Shown here: positions 1 through 10,104 of the stretch, piece by piece
Numbering within the stretch: the stretch's first letter is position 1
Layout of the letters: the number at the start of each line of letters is the position of its first letter
DNA from: Pinguiococcus pyrenoidosus
Lineage: Eukaryota > Sar > Pinguiophyceae > Pinguiochrysidales > Pinguiochrysidaceae
Reading direction: 5' to 3'
Length of the DNA: 58,405 nucleotides
NCBI GenBank assembly: GCA_019677205.1
Contig: JAAMXY010000334.1
Span: forward strand, 1-58,405
Notes under the pieces: generated by a model
Databases searched by the model: none
What the model was told of the DNA's origin: nothing
Seen by the model: the letters and a program-made list of their open reading frames with translations, nothing else
Program-made: the position numbers and the translations under genes

Positions 1-224
1 TCGGCCGACGCGTCCAGCGTGGCCAGCTTGACGTCCGGCCCGAACAGCGCAAAGAGAGTACACACGATGCTGAGCGTCGAGAAGCGGACGCTGAGCTGCA
101 CGCTGGCGCGATACAACAGCCACGACGCCCCCTCGCGGAGGCTTTGGATGCTGAGGCCGCTGGGCTCTGCATCCTCAGTAAACGCGGTGACTTCGTCCCT
201 CGCCGGCGTCACCTTGGCCGACAT
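1..224 (-). CDS. N-terminus of an unidentified membrane protein, cut by the window edge
   Basis: An open frame runs from an ATG at 224 down to base 1 without a stop, so only the first 74 codons are visible. It begins MSAKVTPARDE, has an acidic Ser-containing stretch, then a basic/amphipathic segment and a probable membrane helix (residues about 47-64, FSTLSIVCTLFALFG) followed by PDVKLA. A hydrophobic helix ending in LFGPDVKLA resembles the first transmembrane segment of voltage-gated-type cation channels. That is a resemblance only, and the rest of the gene lies outside the window. The ATG could also be internal if an upstream exon exists. Confidence 0.45.
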   Translation of the reverse strand, partial: MSAKVTPARDEVTAFTEDAEPSGLSIQSLREGASWLLYRASVQLSVRFSTLSIVCTLFALFGPDVKLATLDASA

Positions 225-1385
225 GCTGGTCAAGCTTGCTTCTCACAGGAGCCTCGTCGTTTCCTTCGCCGCCGTCGACTTGGCATGCCGGCTTCGGTCT
301 GCACCCTCTCCCTCGATGCCTTCCTTGGTGCTATGGCTTCCAGTTTCGGATGTTGAGAAGGATCGACGTCAGCGCCGCGGACGTCGCCGTTGTGATGTCG
401 GGCGCCCCTTCCTTGGCTCGATGCTTCTTCCGGATGAGTAGGTAGTACTTGGAGCTTTTGGAACGCACCACCGCTCGCTGCGTTACGATCGATTCGCCAC
501 GAAGCTGCGGCCGCGGCCGTCTCGGGCTGCAGGCAGAGTCGGGAGAAAAGACCCTATGTATGTATGCAATGGAGGCTCCAGGGCTCTCCGAAGCGCTGTG
601 CTATGCAAGCTGAGGATCAAAAGGCTCCACCAGCCGTTTCTTCTTCGGCGTGCTGACGAGCTCCGATGGCTTTGAAAAGGTTGGTCGCCCGTCCACACCC
701 CTTGGAACGGTGCACGGTGTGAAATGTGGTGCTGGGAGACGGGAAAGAAGGAACTTCAGTCCGCTAGCTACTCTCAAGTCTATGTGTCTCTTCGAGCTGA
801 TCTGTGCTTCCTATACGAGGACTTGTACCCGGACCTTCCTTGTGGTCAAACGTTGGCAACTTTCCGTGCAAAATGAGCGTTTCAGTCCTACGGAGAAAGT
901 GGCGCAGATCTTCGCGCCAGAAGCGAGCTCCCATCTTCGCGCGAGTACGACGCAAGACTCTGCACACAGGGCAAGTTTCGGGTGAGATCCGCTCTTTCTA
1001 GGCCGTCCTCCAGGCCAGCCGTGAGCCTCCGCGAACGCCGCACAACAGACAGCCTTGCTTCGCTCGGAGGGTTCGCTTCACAACGAACGGGAGCTGACCG
1101 CTCAAGCCTCCTCCAAGTGTTCGGATTGTCGCGTGTCTAGGAGCGATTTGTGGAGGTCGTCCCCCTTCGTGAAGTCTGTTTCACCGTGTGACAGGCGAAG
1201 GATGTCTTCGGCAGCACCAACACCCTATCGTAGGATGAATTAGCAAAGCAACAAGCCAAAGGACGGAGCCAGAGCAGCAGCGCGTACCACGTATCCTTGC
1301 ACGCTGCTTGCCGATCTTGTGCGCCAGTCGTGCACTCCGGCCACCGGCTCCCTCACGTCCGGGACGAGCATGAGGATGGCGATCC
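225..1385. other. intergenic region, nothing recognised
   Basis: About 1.16 kb between the start of the cut-off gene and the 3' end of the MFS gene. The short open frames here have no family motif, no consistent splice pattern and mostly mirror GC-rich sequence. It presumably holds the promoter of the left-hand gene and the 3' UTR of the MFS gene. Confidence 0.5.
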
Positions 1386-2928
1386 CTACAGGGGAGAGCA
1401 AGCATGAGCCGCTGCGCCTGAGGTCGAGCTAAGCAGGAAAGCACGGGACGCACCGCATACGCAGAGGCTTATCGTAAACACGGTAGCAGCCCACGGAAAA
1501 CTGCTGCGGCAGTCATCTCCCTCGCAGCCCGCAATCGGGGTCTGGAGCAGGGCGAGGAAAAACAAGGAACAAATCAGTAAGCAAGAAGAAGGAGGGGAGA
1601 AGTGCACGCGCTTGGAGCTCGCTCTAGAAGGAGACTGAGCCGCTTTTGCGTACCTCTGGCAAGACCGCCACCAGCAAGCCGCCGAGCAGCGGCCCCGTGG
1701 TTTCGCCAAGGCTCAAGGAAGTGCTGAAGAGGGAGCTGATCCCATCGTCCAAGCCGTCCGGGTTCTCCTGGTGCAGCGACGCCGAGAGCGACGCTTTCAT
1801 TGCTGGCAGGGTGGGGATGGTCTCAAACGCGACTCCCAAGCCCATCAAAAACAAAGAGGTGGAAATGAGCGTCCAGGAAAGCCACAGCGGATAATCATCT
1901 GGGGCGTAGATCGCCGGAGCGCCGGGGATCAGCAAAAAGCCGACCGCTAGGATGACAAAGCCCAAGACCATGCAGTTCTTGGGGCCGAGGCGCTCAGGCT
2001 GGCAGGCGTACGCCGCGATGGGGCAGCCCAGGACAGCATAGGCGACGGCACCGATTGCGAAGAGCCCACCAGCTTCTCCGCTGTCGGTTTGCAGAGATCT
2101 CTGGAGATAGGCAGCCAGGGTGGGGTCCAAGAAGCCGAAGCCAGCAAAGGAGACGGACACTGCGATGCCGCTGACGACCGTCGTCAGGTTGATGACATCG
2201 AAGAGCCGAACCCGTTTCTCCGCGTCGTCCTCGCCGTCCGACTCGCCGCCATCCTCCAAACCCTCGTCGTCGCTGGGAAGGAGAGCCCAATGCAAGCAGC
2301 TCGGGATACACCTCGCGTACTGCCTAGCGCTAGGCGGCGGCAAAACCATCACTGTCACTGCCAGCGCCAATCCGATGGCCACCGCCATGGAAAGGCCCGC
2401 AAGACGGAAGCCGAAGTACTCGTACACCAGGCCGCCGATGGGAGGGCCCACGATGTAGCCCAGGCCGGCGAAGATCTCCTGCGTGGCCAGCGCTTCGGCC
2501 AGATTCTCCGACGCGCTGCACAGCATGGCCAGCGTACTGACGCTGGTGAGCGCGCCCGCCACTCCCTGGCCCGCGCGAGCCAGCAGGCACTCCACGGTGT
2601 TGCTGGCCAGGCCGTAGAACGTGGTGCTGGCCACGAAGCCGCCCAGGCCCAGGAAGCACGTGAGCTCTCTGCCGAGGACGCCACAGATTTTGCCGGCGAA
2701 CGGAGAGCTGACACCCATGGCCAGCGAGTCCAGCGCGAACATGAGGGCGATCTCCACGCTCGACGCGCCCCACTGGTCCTTGGCATGCTGCGGTAGGTAC
2801 GGCGCCGGCGCGGAAACCATGATGTTCACCGCCAGCGCCACAACGCACGCGGCGAACAGAGGGCCGTTGCGCGTCTGCCACTCTCGGAAGCTGCTCTGCT
2901 GCTCCACCTCAAGCTTCATGGCGGACAT
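1386..2928 (-). CDS. MFS transporter, SLC18/DHA1-like, two exons
   Basis: Major facilitator superfamily membrane transporter of 476 residues; the substrate is not readable from sequence. Exon 1 is 2928-1654 and exon 2 is 1541-1386, with a GTACGC donor, a CTCCAG acceptor and phase 0. Exon 1 carries TM1 (ACVVALAVNIMVSAPAPYLP), the drug-antiporter style loop after TM2 (SPFAGKICGVLGRELT), the RAGQGVAGAL helix and an acidic central loop (residues about 215-235), then TM7-TM11. Without splicing the frame would end as VRKSGSVSF soon after the eleventh helix. The second exon supplies the missing last helix (WAATVFTISLCVCGASRAFL), which is the reason for the spliced model. It diverges from the WW/MyTH4/FERM gene across about 870 bases. 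Vesicular amine transporters and bacterial multidrug exporters share this architecture. Confidence 0.8.
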
Positions 2929-3799
2929 GGAAGCGCGCAGCTCCCGTCTGCGGCCCTCGTGCGGCGCAGCCCAAGCGCAGGCGCTGCGAGGAGAGCAAAG
3001 ATGCAGCGCGATTTTGGTTTGGGGAAAAAGGCGCGCACAGCGGTTAAACCTGGCTACTCTCTCGGTACCCGAGTATGCGAAAGGGTATGGAAAAGGTATG
3101 AGCAGAGTACGGAAAATATGGTACTCAGGTACGAGTACTGGCGCGGGAGGGGTACGTCAGAGGCAGATGATGTGACCTGAAGAACCTTCTGGAGGAACGA
3201 CAGTACTACCCACTTTGGACTTCGGACTTCTGACAATGACGCGACACAGAATACCTGCCACGACCCCCGCGACACCGCTCCCGTAACGTAACAAATTGGA
3301 GGCTCCGACCAATGGCGGCATAGCGGGTGCTCAACGTGCGAATCACGGGAGGCGCTTGCCTTCCTTGCATGACGTGTCCCTCCGCCGCTGTACATCACCG
3401 ATAAATGACGTCACTCGCGAACCCCAAGACGCCTCTTCGCCAGTCAGAGTTCGATTCCGAGGCACGTGTCCAATCAATAGCGGCATACATAGTTCGAGTT
3501 GTGGCAAGTGAGAGAAGACGGCATGGGCGGATTGTTCCCCCGTCGTACAGCTCCGAAGCGGCCCTGAACTCCTCTCTCGCGACAAAACCGTTGTATCAAA
3601 CGCCGGCGCTCTCTTCGCACGACTCGGCCGCGTTTCAGCTGTGCAAGGCCGCGCAGTGTCCTTTGGCCGGCGCCGCCCGTCCGCACCGCACACACAAGCT
3701 GGGGTCTGTCCGCGACGCGGCCGCTCGTGGCGTCTCGGAAGGGCTCTCGACGCCGACCTCGCGCATTTCAAAGTTTAAAAGCCGCACGCGCGCGCCAGC
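2929..3799. promoter_or_regulatory. divergent promoter region between MFS transporter and WW/MyTH4/FERM gene
   Basis: About 870 bases with no supported gene. The part at 3064-3160 is rich in GTAC words (ggtacc, gagtac, ggtact, gtacga), giving a loosely repetitive look without a regular period. No TATA box is obvious near either start codon. Confidence 0.35.
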
Positions 3800-6279
3800 A
3801 TGTCGCAGCAGGGCGCCAAACGGATCGGAGGCGACTGGGTGGAGAGCGTGGACCCAGGTGCGAGCCTCGCGAGGCCTTTGGGCCGCTTGCAAGCGCTGAA
3901 GACCGTTTTTTCCGCCCGACCCAGGCTCCGGAAGGAAGTATTACGCCAACCTCGTCACCAAGGAGTCGCGATGGGAGTACCCGGAAGAGCTGCGCAAGGT
4001 GAGCCACACGATTCAGCGCCCGCACAAGGCAGGAGAAGAGGTCGGGGCCCGTGGGGACGCGCTTGCCGAGGTGGTTGCCGCGGAAATGCCCCCCCCCAAA
4101 AGAACACCTGTCGAGGGGGGAAACAGCTGTCAAGCGCCACACAGCGCGTCAGGCGTCAGCGCTGCTTGCTAGGACGGTGCCGCGCAGCGAGCAGGCACCA
4201 GTAGAGGAGGATGCGGAGCAGAAAGGAGCTTGGAAAACGGTGCAAAGCTCGTGGCTGACCCCTCTTCACCGGCGTTACTTGCAGAACGCGGGAGGCGAGG
4301 TGGGCACTTGGCGCATGAAGAACGACCCCAAGTCCGGCAGGCCCTACTACTACAACACGGCCACCAGCGAGACCACCTGGGACCGGCCGGCGGGCTTCAA
4401 TCCGCCCGAAGAAGCCGCGGACTCCGCCAATGACCCGGCCAACTGGGCCTCGCAGGTGGACGCCAAGAGCAACCGGACGTACTACTACAACAAGGTGACC
4501 ATGGAAACCACGTGGGTCAAGCCCGAGTGCCTGGACGAGGAGGAGAAGAAGGACGGGCCCGCCGCGCCCGCGCCCCTGGCGCCGGCCGGCGCTCCGGCAC
4601 AGCCGCCAGCTCCGGCTCGCGCCGCGGCAGCACCGGCTCCAACGGCGCGTCCGGCGGCGCCGCTCTCTCCCAATGTCCAGGCGAACATCTCCGCTACGGG
4701 CAACGCGAGCAGTGCGCTCGAGCGCCTGATGCTCGATGCGGACGAGCAGACCACCGACGAGCTGTGCGACTCGGTGGCCGGCGTGCGCATGGAGGACTAT
4801 GCCGAGAACCACTACAACTTCGACCGCAAGGGCATCTTCGGGCACAAGACCACCATGGAGAAGATCCTGTCGCACAAGAATGACACGATCCGCACCAGCC
4901 TGTGCCAGCTGAACGGGGACCTCGCGCAGGAGGCCGTCCAGTCCTTCCGCAACATCACCGGCTACATGGGCGACCGCAGCACGACGAAGGGCGCCGTCGA
5001 CCACTCCCTCAAGCTGCTGAACAACATGCTCCTCGCCCCGGAAGACCTCCGGGACGAGGTGTACTGCCAGATCATCAAGCAGACCACCAAGAACCCCAGC
5101 GTCGACTCGAACATCAAGGGCTGGGAGCTCCTCGCGATCCTCGCCGGCAGCTTCCCGCCCGGCGAGGAGCTCAAGCCGTACGTCATGCACCACTGCGCGG
5201 CGGAGCACGGCCGGCGGCACAGCAACCCCAAGGTGCGGGACTATGCCGTGTACGTGTTGCACCGCATCAAGAAGGTCTGCCGCCTCGGGCCGCGCCGCGA
5301 GATCCCGACGCCGGTCGAGATCGAGGCCACGCGGCGGTTGCTGCCGCTCAACGTGCGGGTCTCCTTCCTGGACGACCGGTACATCACGCTGCCGGTCGAC
5401 TCGTGGTCCACCGCGAAGGAGCTGGAAGGGCGCTGCGCGAAGATGCTCGGCATCAAGGATGGGACGCCCTTCGCCTTGTACGAGGTGTCCACGGAGGAGG
5501 AGGAGCGCGTGCTGGAGCCCGAGGAGCGCATCCTGGACTTGGTGGCGTACTGGACGCGCCTGGAGACCGACGAGCGCACGCGCAAGGGCAAGATGGCGAA
5601 CATCGAGGAGTTTCGCTTCGTCTACAAAGTGCGGCTCTTCTTGGACGTGCCCGACGACGACGTGGCCGGCGTCCACCTCATGTACATCCAGGCGACGCAC
5701 GATGTCGTGGACGCCCGGTACCCCTGCACAGACAACGATAGTATCACGCTGGCGGCGCTCCAGGTGCAGGAGGAGCACGGCGACTACCCGGGGCCGCTGG
5801 GGCCGAATCCGCTCACGGGCAAGGTGAGCAAGTACATCGCCAAGAAGTACCTGGAGGAGAAGGGAGAGGATGTGCTGGAGGACTCGATCACGAAGCTCTA
5901 CCAGAAGCTCACCGGCTACAGCAAGCGAGAAGCCCGGCTGTCGTATTTGGATTACGTGAAGGCGTGGAAGATCTATGGCTCTGCGTACTTCTTTGCCGAA
6001 CCGCAGTCGAATAGAGAGTTCCCGTCCGCTGTCGTCCTCGCGATCAACTCGAAGGGTATTCTGGTGGTCGACCCGGACACGAAGGACTACTTGGCAGAGT
6101 ACACGTACAACAACGTCGTGACATGGGGCCATTCTCAGAACTCCTTCGTGGTAGTCACTGGAAATATTACACGGCGAGTGAAAGTGTATTTCCGCACCGA
6201 GCAGGGCAAGGAAATGAACTCGATAGTGCGGGCATACGTGGAGAAACTGATGGCGCGGTCGGAAGCAGGAGATACTTAG
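3800..6279 (+). CDS. WW-WW-WW-MyTH4-FERM protein, three exons
   Basis: Exons 3800-3857, 3925-3998 and 4285-6279 give 708 residues. The first two short exons together form a WW domain (DWVES to SRWEYPEEL, residues 13-40) that an unspliced reading misses. WW2 (residues 53-78, TWRMKNDPKSGRPYYYN then TTWDRP) and WW3 (residues 98-124) follow in exon 3. After an Ala/Pro linker (about 135-185) comes a MyTH4 domain (about 215-370, with LLNNMLLAPEDLRDEVYCQI) and a FERM region (about 405-705). MyTH4-FERM tails normally sit on unconventional myosins or plant kinesin-like proteins and bind microtubules or membrane cargo; WW domains bind Pro-rich ligands. No motor domain is encoded nearby, so this is probably a motor-free cytoskeletal scaffold. 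Its 3' end converges with the kinase gene 456 bases away. Confidence 0.88.
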
Positions 6280-6570
6280 CAGCAAACGAGTAGGTGTGGA
6301 CTGTCAGAACAGCCTATGTCATGTCATCAGCTGGGATCTGCATGTATGTACAGTCCGAGTTTGTACCCAAGGAGGTTGCATCGACTGCGTCTCGGCGCCT
6401 TGCAGCTTTCGAGCTTCGCTTCGCAGAGCTCTGCCTCGACGGCTGGCGACGTCTCGTGGGAGGATAGCACGCACCCGATAGGTCGCATTGCGTCGGATAG
6501 AAAGGTTGTTGCATCTTTACGTGCTCTGCCCTTGGCATCACCACGAAAGAGCAACGGCCTGAGCGGGTGG

Positions 6571-6578
6571 CCACCGCC

Positions 6579-6610
<32 letters not shown>

Positions 6611-6660
6611 CGTCGCCGCCGCCGCCACCACCACCACTCACCACCACCACCGCCACCATC
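6571..6660. repeat. CCG/CCA trinucleotide microsatellite
   Basis: An interrupted run of CCG and CCA triplets in the 456-base gap between two convergent genes. It reads as poly-Pro, poly-Ala or poly-His in different frames, which explains low-complexity open frames here; none is supported as a gene. The rest of 6280-6735 is presumably the two 3' UTRs. Confidence 0.85.
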
Positions 6661-6735
6661 AGCATCATCCTCCGATCTTTTTTGTGCAGCACGCAACAGT
6701 ACACGCACACAGAACTACGACCTTGCCCGTCCCGA

Positions 6736-9435
6736 CTAGAACCCTTCAAAGATGCTCTGATCTCCCTCGTACCGCGGAGTATCCTGTTCTGGCATAGCCT
6801 TGGGCACGAAGCTACTTGGGACCCAGGGCACCGTCGCCCGCTTCTCTCGTAACTCCGGGAACAAGAAGTCCTTGAATGCGGGGGCGTCAAAGATGTCGCT
6901 GTACAAGTTGGCTCGATTCCCTGGAGAAGAGAGGTGAAAAAGTCGAAACTCCTTAGGCGTGGATAGGATGCTGCAGAGACGACCGACGGCGTGGCACCTA
7001 TACGAGTCGGTGACTCGAACTGCATGAGATTGACGATGAGGTGAGCCAACCCCTTCGCGTCGCCGTCCGACTTGATGGCGTCCGGAAAAGCCAGCGGCTT
7101 CGACTTGAGAGCCAAGATACCTAGAGATACGTGGACACGCATAGAGAGGAACAGAGGAACAGAGGGAGGGAGCCGCAGCGCGATATGAGGTTCGCGGTCC
7201 CCAAGGCGAGTAGCTAGCTACTCTACGCCTACGATGTGCTTGTGAAAGGCGAGAGGACGACGCACCAGTGAAAATATCGCTGTAGTCCATCGACCCGTCG
7301 ACGTCCTGGAAGGGCGTGTGACCGGCCAGCATCTCGAAGAAGAGGCAGCCCATGGCCCAGAGGTCCACGGAGTGGTCGTGGCCCTGGTTGAGGATGAGCT
7401 CCGGCGCGATGTACTCCGGCGTGCCGCACATGGTGAACGTCCTGGCGTGGTAGATCTGCTCCCCGTCGGGCAGCTTCTCGACCCAGGGCACTCGCTTGGC
7501 GAAGCCGAAGTCGATGAGCACCAAATAGCCTTGGTTGTCCACCATGAGGTTCTCGGGCTTGAGGTCCCGGTAGGCCACGCTGTTGAGGTGGATGTAGCAG
7601 AAGACCTCGCAGATGTTGGCGGCGTAGAAGGTGGCAGCCGGCACCGGCAGGCCGGCCCTGTCCCCCACGAGGCCCGAGGCGTCCTCGTAGATGAGGCTCC
7701 AGAGCTCCACGTTGGGCAGCGCGTCGGTGAGGAAGTACAGGTGGTGCTGGTCCTGGAAGGTGGCGTGCAGCTGCAAGATGAAGTCGTGGTCCAGGCTCTT
7801 GAGGATGCTGGACTCGTTGAGGATGTGCTCCACCTGCTCGCCCTCCACCGCCTGCGCCTTGGGGATGGCCTTGAGGGCGAAGTACACGCCGTCCTCCTCA
7901 GCCTTGACCAGCTGCGCCAGCGACACGATGCCGAAGCTGCCTTGACCCAGCATGCCCAGATTCCGCAAGTCGGCCAGCACCAGCTTGCCCGGCACTTTGG
8001 CCTGCTTGTGGCTGGCCACGGCGGCCGATTCGTACCGCGCGTGCTGCTGCTTGAGACTGCCCGTGAGCAGCGGCTTGAGTTCCCCCACGTTCTCCACGAT
8101 GGCCTTGGTGGAGATCCGCGCCAGCGTCACCGGCGTGGCGGCGGTGAAGGTCGCCGGCGAGTACGCGAACAGCGGCTTATCGGGCACGGGGCCCCAGGCC
8201 CCGACGGCCTGTTTCCCAGCAAAGGCGCCCACCATGATGACGGCCTGTCCGATCAAGGTGCCTCTCTTGAGCGTCTCCGCGGTGAAGTCTGCGTTGCTCA
8301 CGAAGTCGTGCAGCTGGGCGTCGTCGCTGGGCGCCGAGGGGGCCTCTCCCAACTCGGCGTCGTCCGGGCGAAGCAGGACGGACTGACGTCGCATATGGGG
8401 CTCCGGCGGGATCTCGATGACCAGTTGGTTGTTGAAGTCGTCCTTGTTCACGTGGGCTTCCGGGACAGTCACCCGCACGACGCCGCTCTCCAGCAGGAAC
8501 AGGCAGTCGGTCTCCTGGCCCTCGGTCAAGATGACGTGTCCCTCGGCGCACTGCATGCTCTCCATCAGCGTGGCGATCTTGGTGATGTTGTACGCGGACA
8601 CCCGCTTCATCACGCTGGCGTGCTGGAGCCAGGTGGTGCGCTGGACCAGCGAATGCGACGACGCAGCCGCCTGGAGGCGGAGGAACATCCCGCGCGAGAG
8701 GCTGTACACCGTGGCCGCCTCTCTCGCGAACACGGTGGCGGTGCGGCGCTCGCCCATGAGAATGGCCAGCTCGCCCAGCAAGGTGCCCGGCTTCAGGGTG
8801 GACACGTACACGCCGCTGACCTCCACTTCCAGCTCGCCGGCTACCACGACGAACACGTCGCTGGCCTCGTCGCCCTGGCTCACCAGGACGTCTCCGGCGC
8901 CCAGCTCGGTCTTCTTCAGGTGCAGCAGCAGCGTGTCCACGTGCGCCACCAGCTCGCTGTGCGCGAAGTCGAACATCTTCAACGCCGCCTCCAGAGAGCG
9001 CCGGTGCGCCGCCGGCAACTCCTCGCTTCGCTGCGACCTGGGCGTCGGGGTCTCCTGGTGCAGGAGCTGGTAGTTCTGCTCCTGGTGGGCGTACTGAGAG
9101 CCCCGCCGGAGCATCTCGCGCTTCCGCCGGTTGCGCGGATGAGAGGGACTGCGCGGCTGCGCCGCGTCCTTCGGCGGCGAGAGAGGGGCCACTTGCGGGC
9201 GCCGGCGGATGTTGGACACGTCCGAGCCCATTTTTTTCTGTCGGAGGCTGATGGAGTGCTCATGTCGAGCGCGCTCTTCCAGAGACAGCGTCTCTCTGTC
9301 CCTCTCGCGAGACCCGCCGGGGGCGTCCTGCGCCTGCACGAAAGTGTCGAAGATGGCGGCGTTGTCCTTGCCGGACGCGCGCTGCTGAGCCAGGTACTCG
9401 CTCTTGTTTTGCAGCACCGAGCCGCTGGCGCCCAT
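6736..9435 (-). CDS. cyclic-nucleotide-dependent AGC protein kinase (PKG-like), three exons
   Basis: Exons 9435-7266, 7120-6998 and 6920-6736 give 825 residues. The frame is open further upstream, but the chosen ATG gives MGASGSVL, a good N-myristoylation context, and removes a low-complexity 137-residue leader. An LRRGSQY motif (about 109-115) looks like a pseudosubstrate or autophosphorylation site. The first cyclic-nucleotide-binding domain (about 172-250) keeps the phosphate-binding cassette (GELAILMGERRTATV). The second is degenerate and has an insertion. The kinase domain has GQGSFG, the ALKAI lysine, YRDLKPEN, DFGFAK and CGTPEYIAPE. Exon 2 continues the C-lobe and exon 3 the AGC tail, ending QSIFEGF like a hydrophobic motif. 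Two binding domains plus kinase in one chain is the PKG layout. cGMP versus cAMP preference cannot be told. Confidence 0.88.
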   Translation of the reverse strand: MGASGSVLQNKSEYLAQQRASGKDNAAIFDTFVQAQDAPGGSRERDRETLSLEERARHEHSISLRQKKMGSDVSNIRRRPQVAPLSPPKDAAQPRSPSHPRNRRKREMLRRGSQYAHQEQNYQLLHQETPTPRSQRSEELPAAHRRSLEAALKMFDFAHSELVAHVDTLLLHLKKTELGAGDVLVSQGDEASDVFVVVAGELEVEVSGVYVSTLKPGTLLGELAILMGERRTATVFAREAATVYSLSRGMFLRLQAAASSHSLVQRTTWLQHASVMKRVSAYNITKIATLMESMQCAEGHVILTEGQETDCLFLLESGVVRVTVPEAHVNKDDFNNQLVIEIPPEPHMRRQSVLLRPDDAELGEAPSAPSDDAQLHDFVSNADFTAETLKRGTLIGQAVIMVGAFAGKQAVGAWGPVPDKPLFAYSPATFTAATPVTLARISTKAIVENVGELKPLLTGSLKQQHARYESAAVASHKQAKVPGKLVLADLRNLGMLGQGSFGIVSLAQLVKAEEDGVYFALKAIPKAQAVEGEQVEHILNESSILKSLDHDFILQLHATFQDQHHLYFLTDALPNVELWSLIYEDASGLVGDRAGLPVPAATFYAANICEVFCYIHLNSVAYRDLKPENLMVDNQGYLVLIDFGFAKRVPWVEKLPDGEQIYHARTFTMCGTPEYIAPELILNQGHDHSVDLWAMGCLFFEMLAGHTPFQDVDGSMDYSDIFTGASSSRLSQAHRRRRVASYSPWGPRTSYRAAAPSLCSSVPLYACPRISRYLGSQVEAAGFSGRHQVGRRREGVGSPHRQSHAVRVTDSYRCHAVGRLCSILSTPKEFRLFHLSSPGNRANLYSDIFDAPAFKDFLFPELREKRATVPWVPSSFVPKAMPEQDTPRYEGDQSIFEGF

Positions 9436-10104
9436 GCTGTCCGACGCCTCCCCACTCACGCGACCGGCGGCTTCAAACTGCACCGGCGCATCGGCGCCAC
9501 TGGCGTCGAAACCGTAGTGGCGCCAGAAAACCCAGAAAAACGATCCGGGAACGTCGAGGCTCCGGGCCGTGCTATAGCCGCCGGGACCAGGGCTCTGCAA
9601 CGGACTGCGCGTAGAATAGCAGCGAGGAACGGGCGCTAGCGGGCTTCGGGAAGTACTGGGCCAATCGGGAATGGGTAAGAGAAAAGCTTCAGCAGCCGTA
9701 GAATGGTCAGTCGGCGCAGCGGCATGGTACGCGGCCCGGTGACTGGCTACCGACGAGCCTGTCACTCGCCCTGCGGTTGGGATGCTGCATGCTGTGCATC
9801 CCACAGCTGAAAATGAAGCCGCGCGGTCAGTGACTCGTGTCAGCAAAAACTAAGATTCAGCCAGGTGTATCAGCTGACCGTTTTTACTATCAGCTGACCA
9901 CTGCCTTCTCAGCTGACGCCAAAGCTTCTCAGCTGACCTTAGCCTATCAGCTGACTGAAAGCACGCTCTTTCCGTCACATGACAGATGGACACCTCCCTT
10001 TCGTTCTCACGCGCCCGCATGTGGTCAATGACGTTCAAATGGCAAAAGGCAGATGGCAAAAAGCCAACTGCCCCAAAATCGGCGGCGCTCTCGCAAGTTG
10101 GGCC
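9436..10104. promoter_or_regulatory. divergent promoter between the PKG-like kinase and inositol monophosphatase
   Basis: About 670 bases between divergent start codons. It contains the five-copy TCAGCTGAC array listed separately. The kinase frame stays open for 137 codons into this region (to 9846) but that stretch has no recognisable domain and is treated as 5' UTR. Confidence 0.5.
9870..9955. promoter_or_regulatory. five regularly spaced TCAGCTGAC elements
   Basis: The nonamer TCAGCTGAC, with the palindromic core CAGCTG, occurs at 9870, 9890, 9909, 9929 and 9947, so start-to-start spacings are 20, 19, 20 and 18 bases. CAGCTG is an E-box-type core bound by bHLH factors in other eukaryotes. 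Related TCAGCTGAT copies occur upstream of other genes (16253, 23601, 23625, 55121). A function in this promoter is inferred from position and regularity. Confidence 0.6.

Noticed and set aside
3064-3160. Possible repeat or mobile-element remnant rich in GTAC
   Set aside because: No consistent unit, no terminal inverted repeats or target duplication could be seen.
4051-4284. Start of the MyTH4/FERM protein at 4051
   Set aside because: This stretch lies in the intron between exons 2 and 3; reading it as coding loses the first WW domain and adds low-complexity sequence.
4156-6285. 709-residue open frame antisense to the WW/MyTH4/FERM gene
   Set aside because: GC-rich codon use leaves the antisense strand open; the translation is Arg/Val/His-rich with no motif. 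The same holds for long antisense frames over the kinase (7318-9639), TTLL (24931-26112, 27325-28419), the coiled-coil gene (19159-20916) and the FLVCR-type gene (38817-40244).
6567-6797. Ala/His/Pro homopolymer frames
   Set aside because: They come from the CCG/CCA microsatellite between two convergent genes.
9436-9846. 137-codon N-terminal extension of the PKG-like kinase
   Set aside because: Open but featureless; MGASGSVL at 9435 is a far better start. Could still be 5' UTR or a minor isoform.
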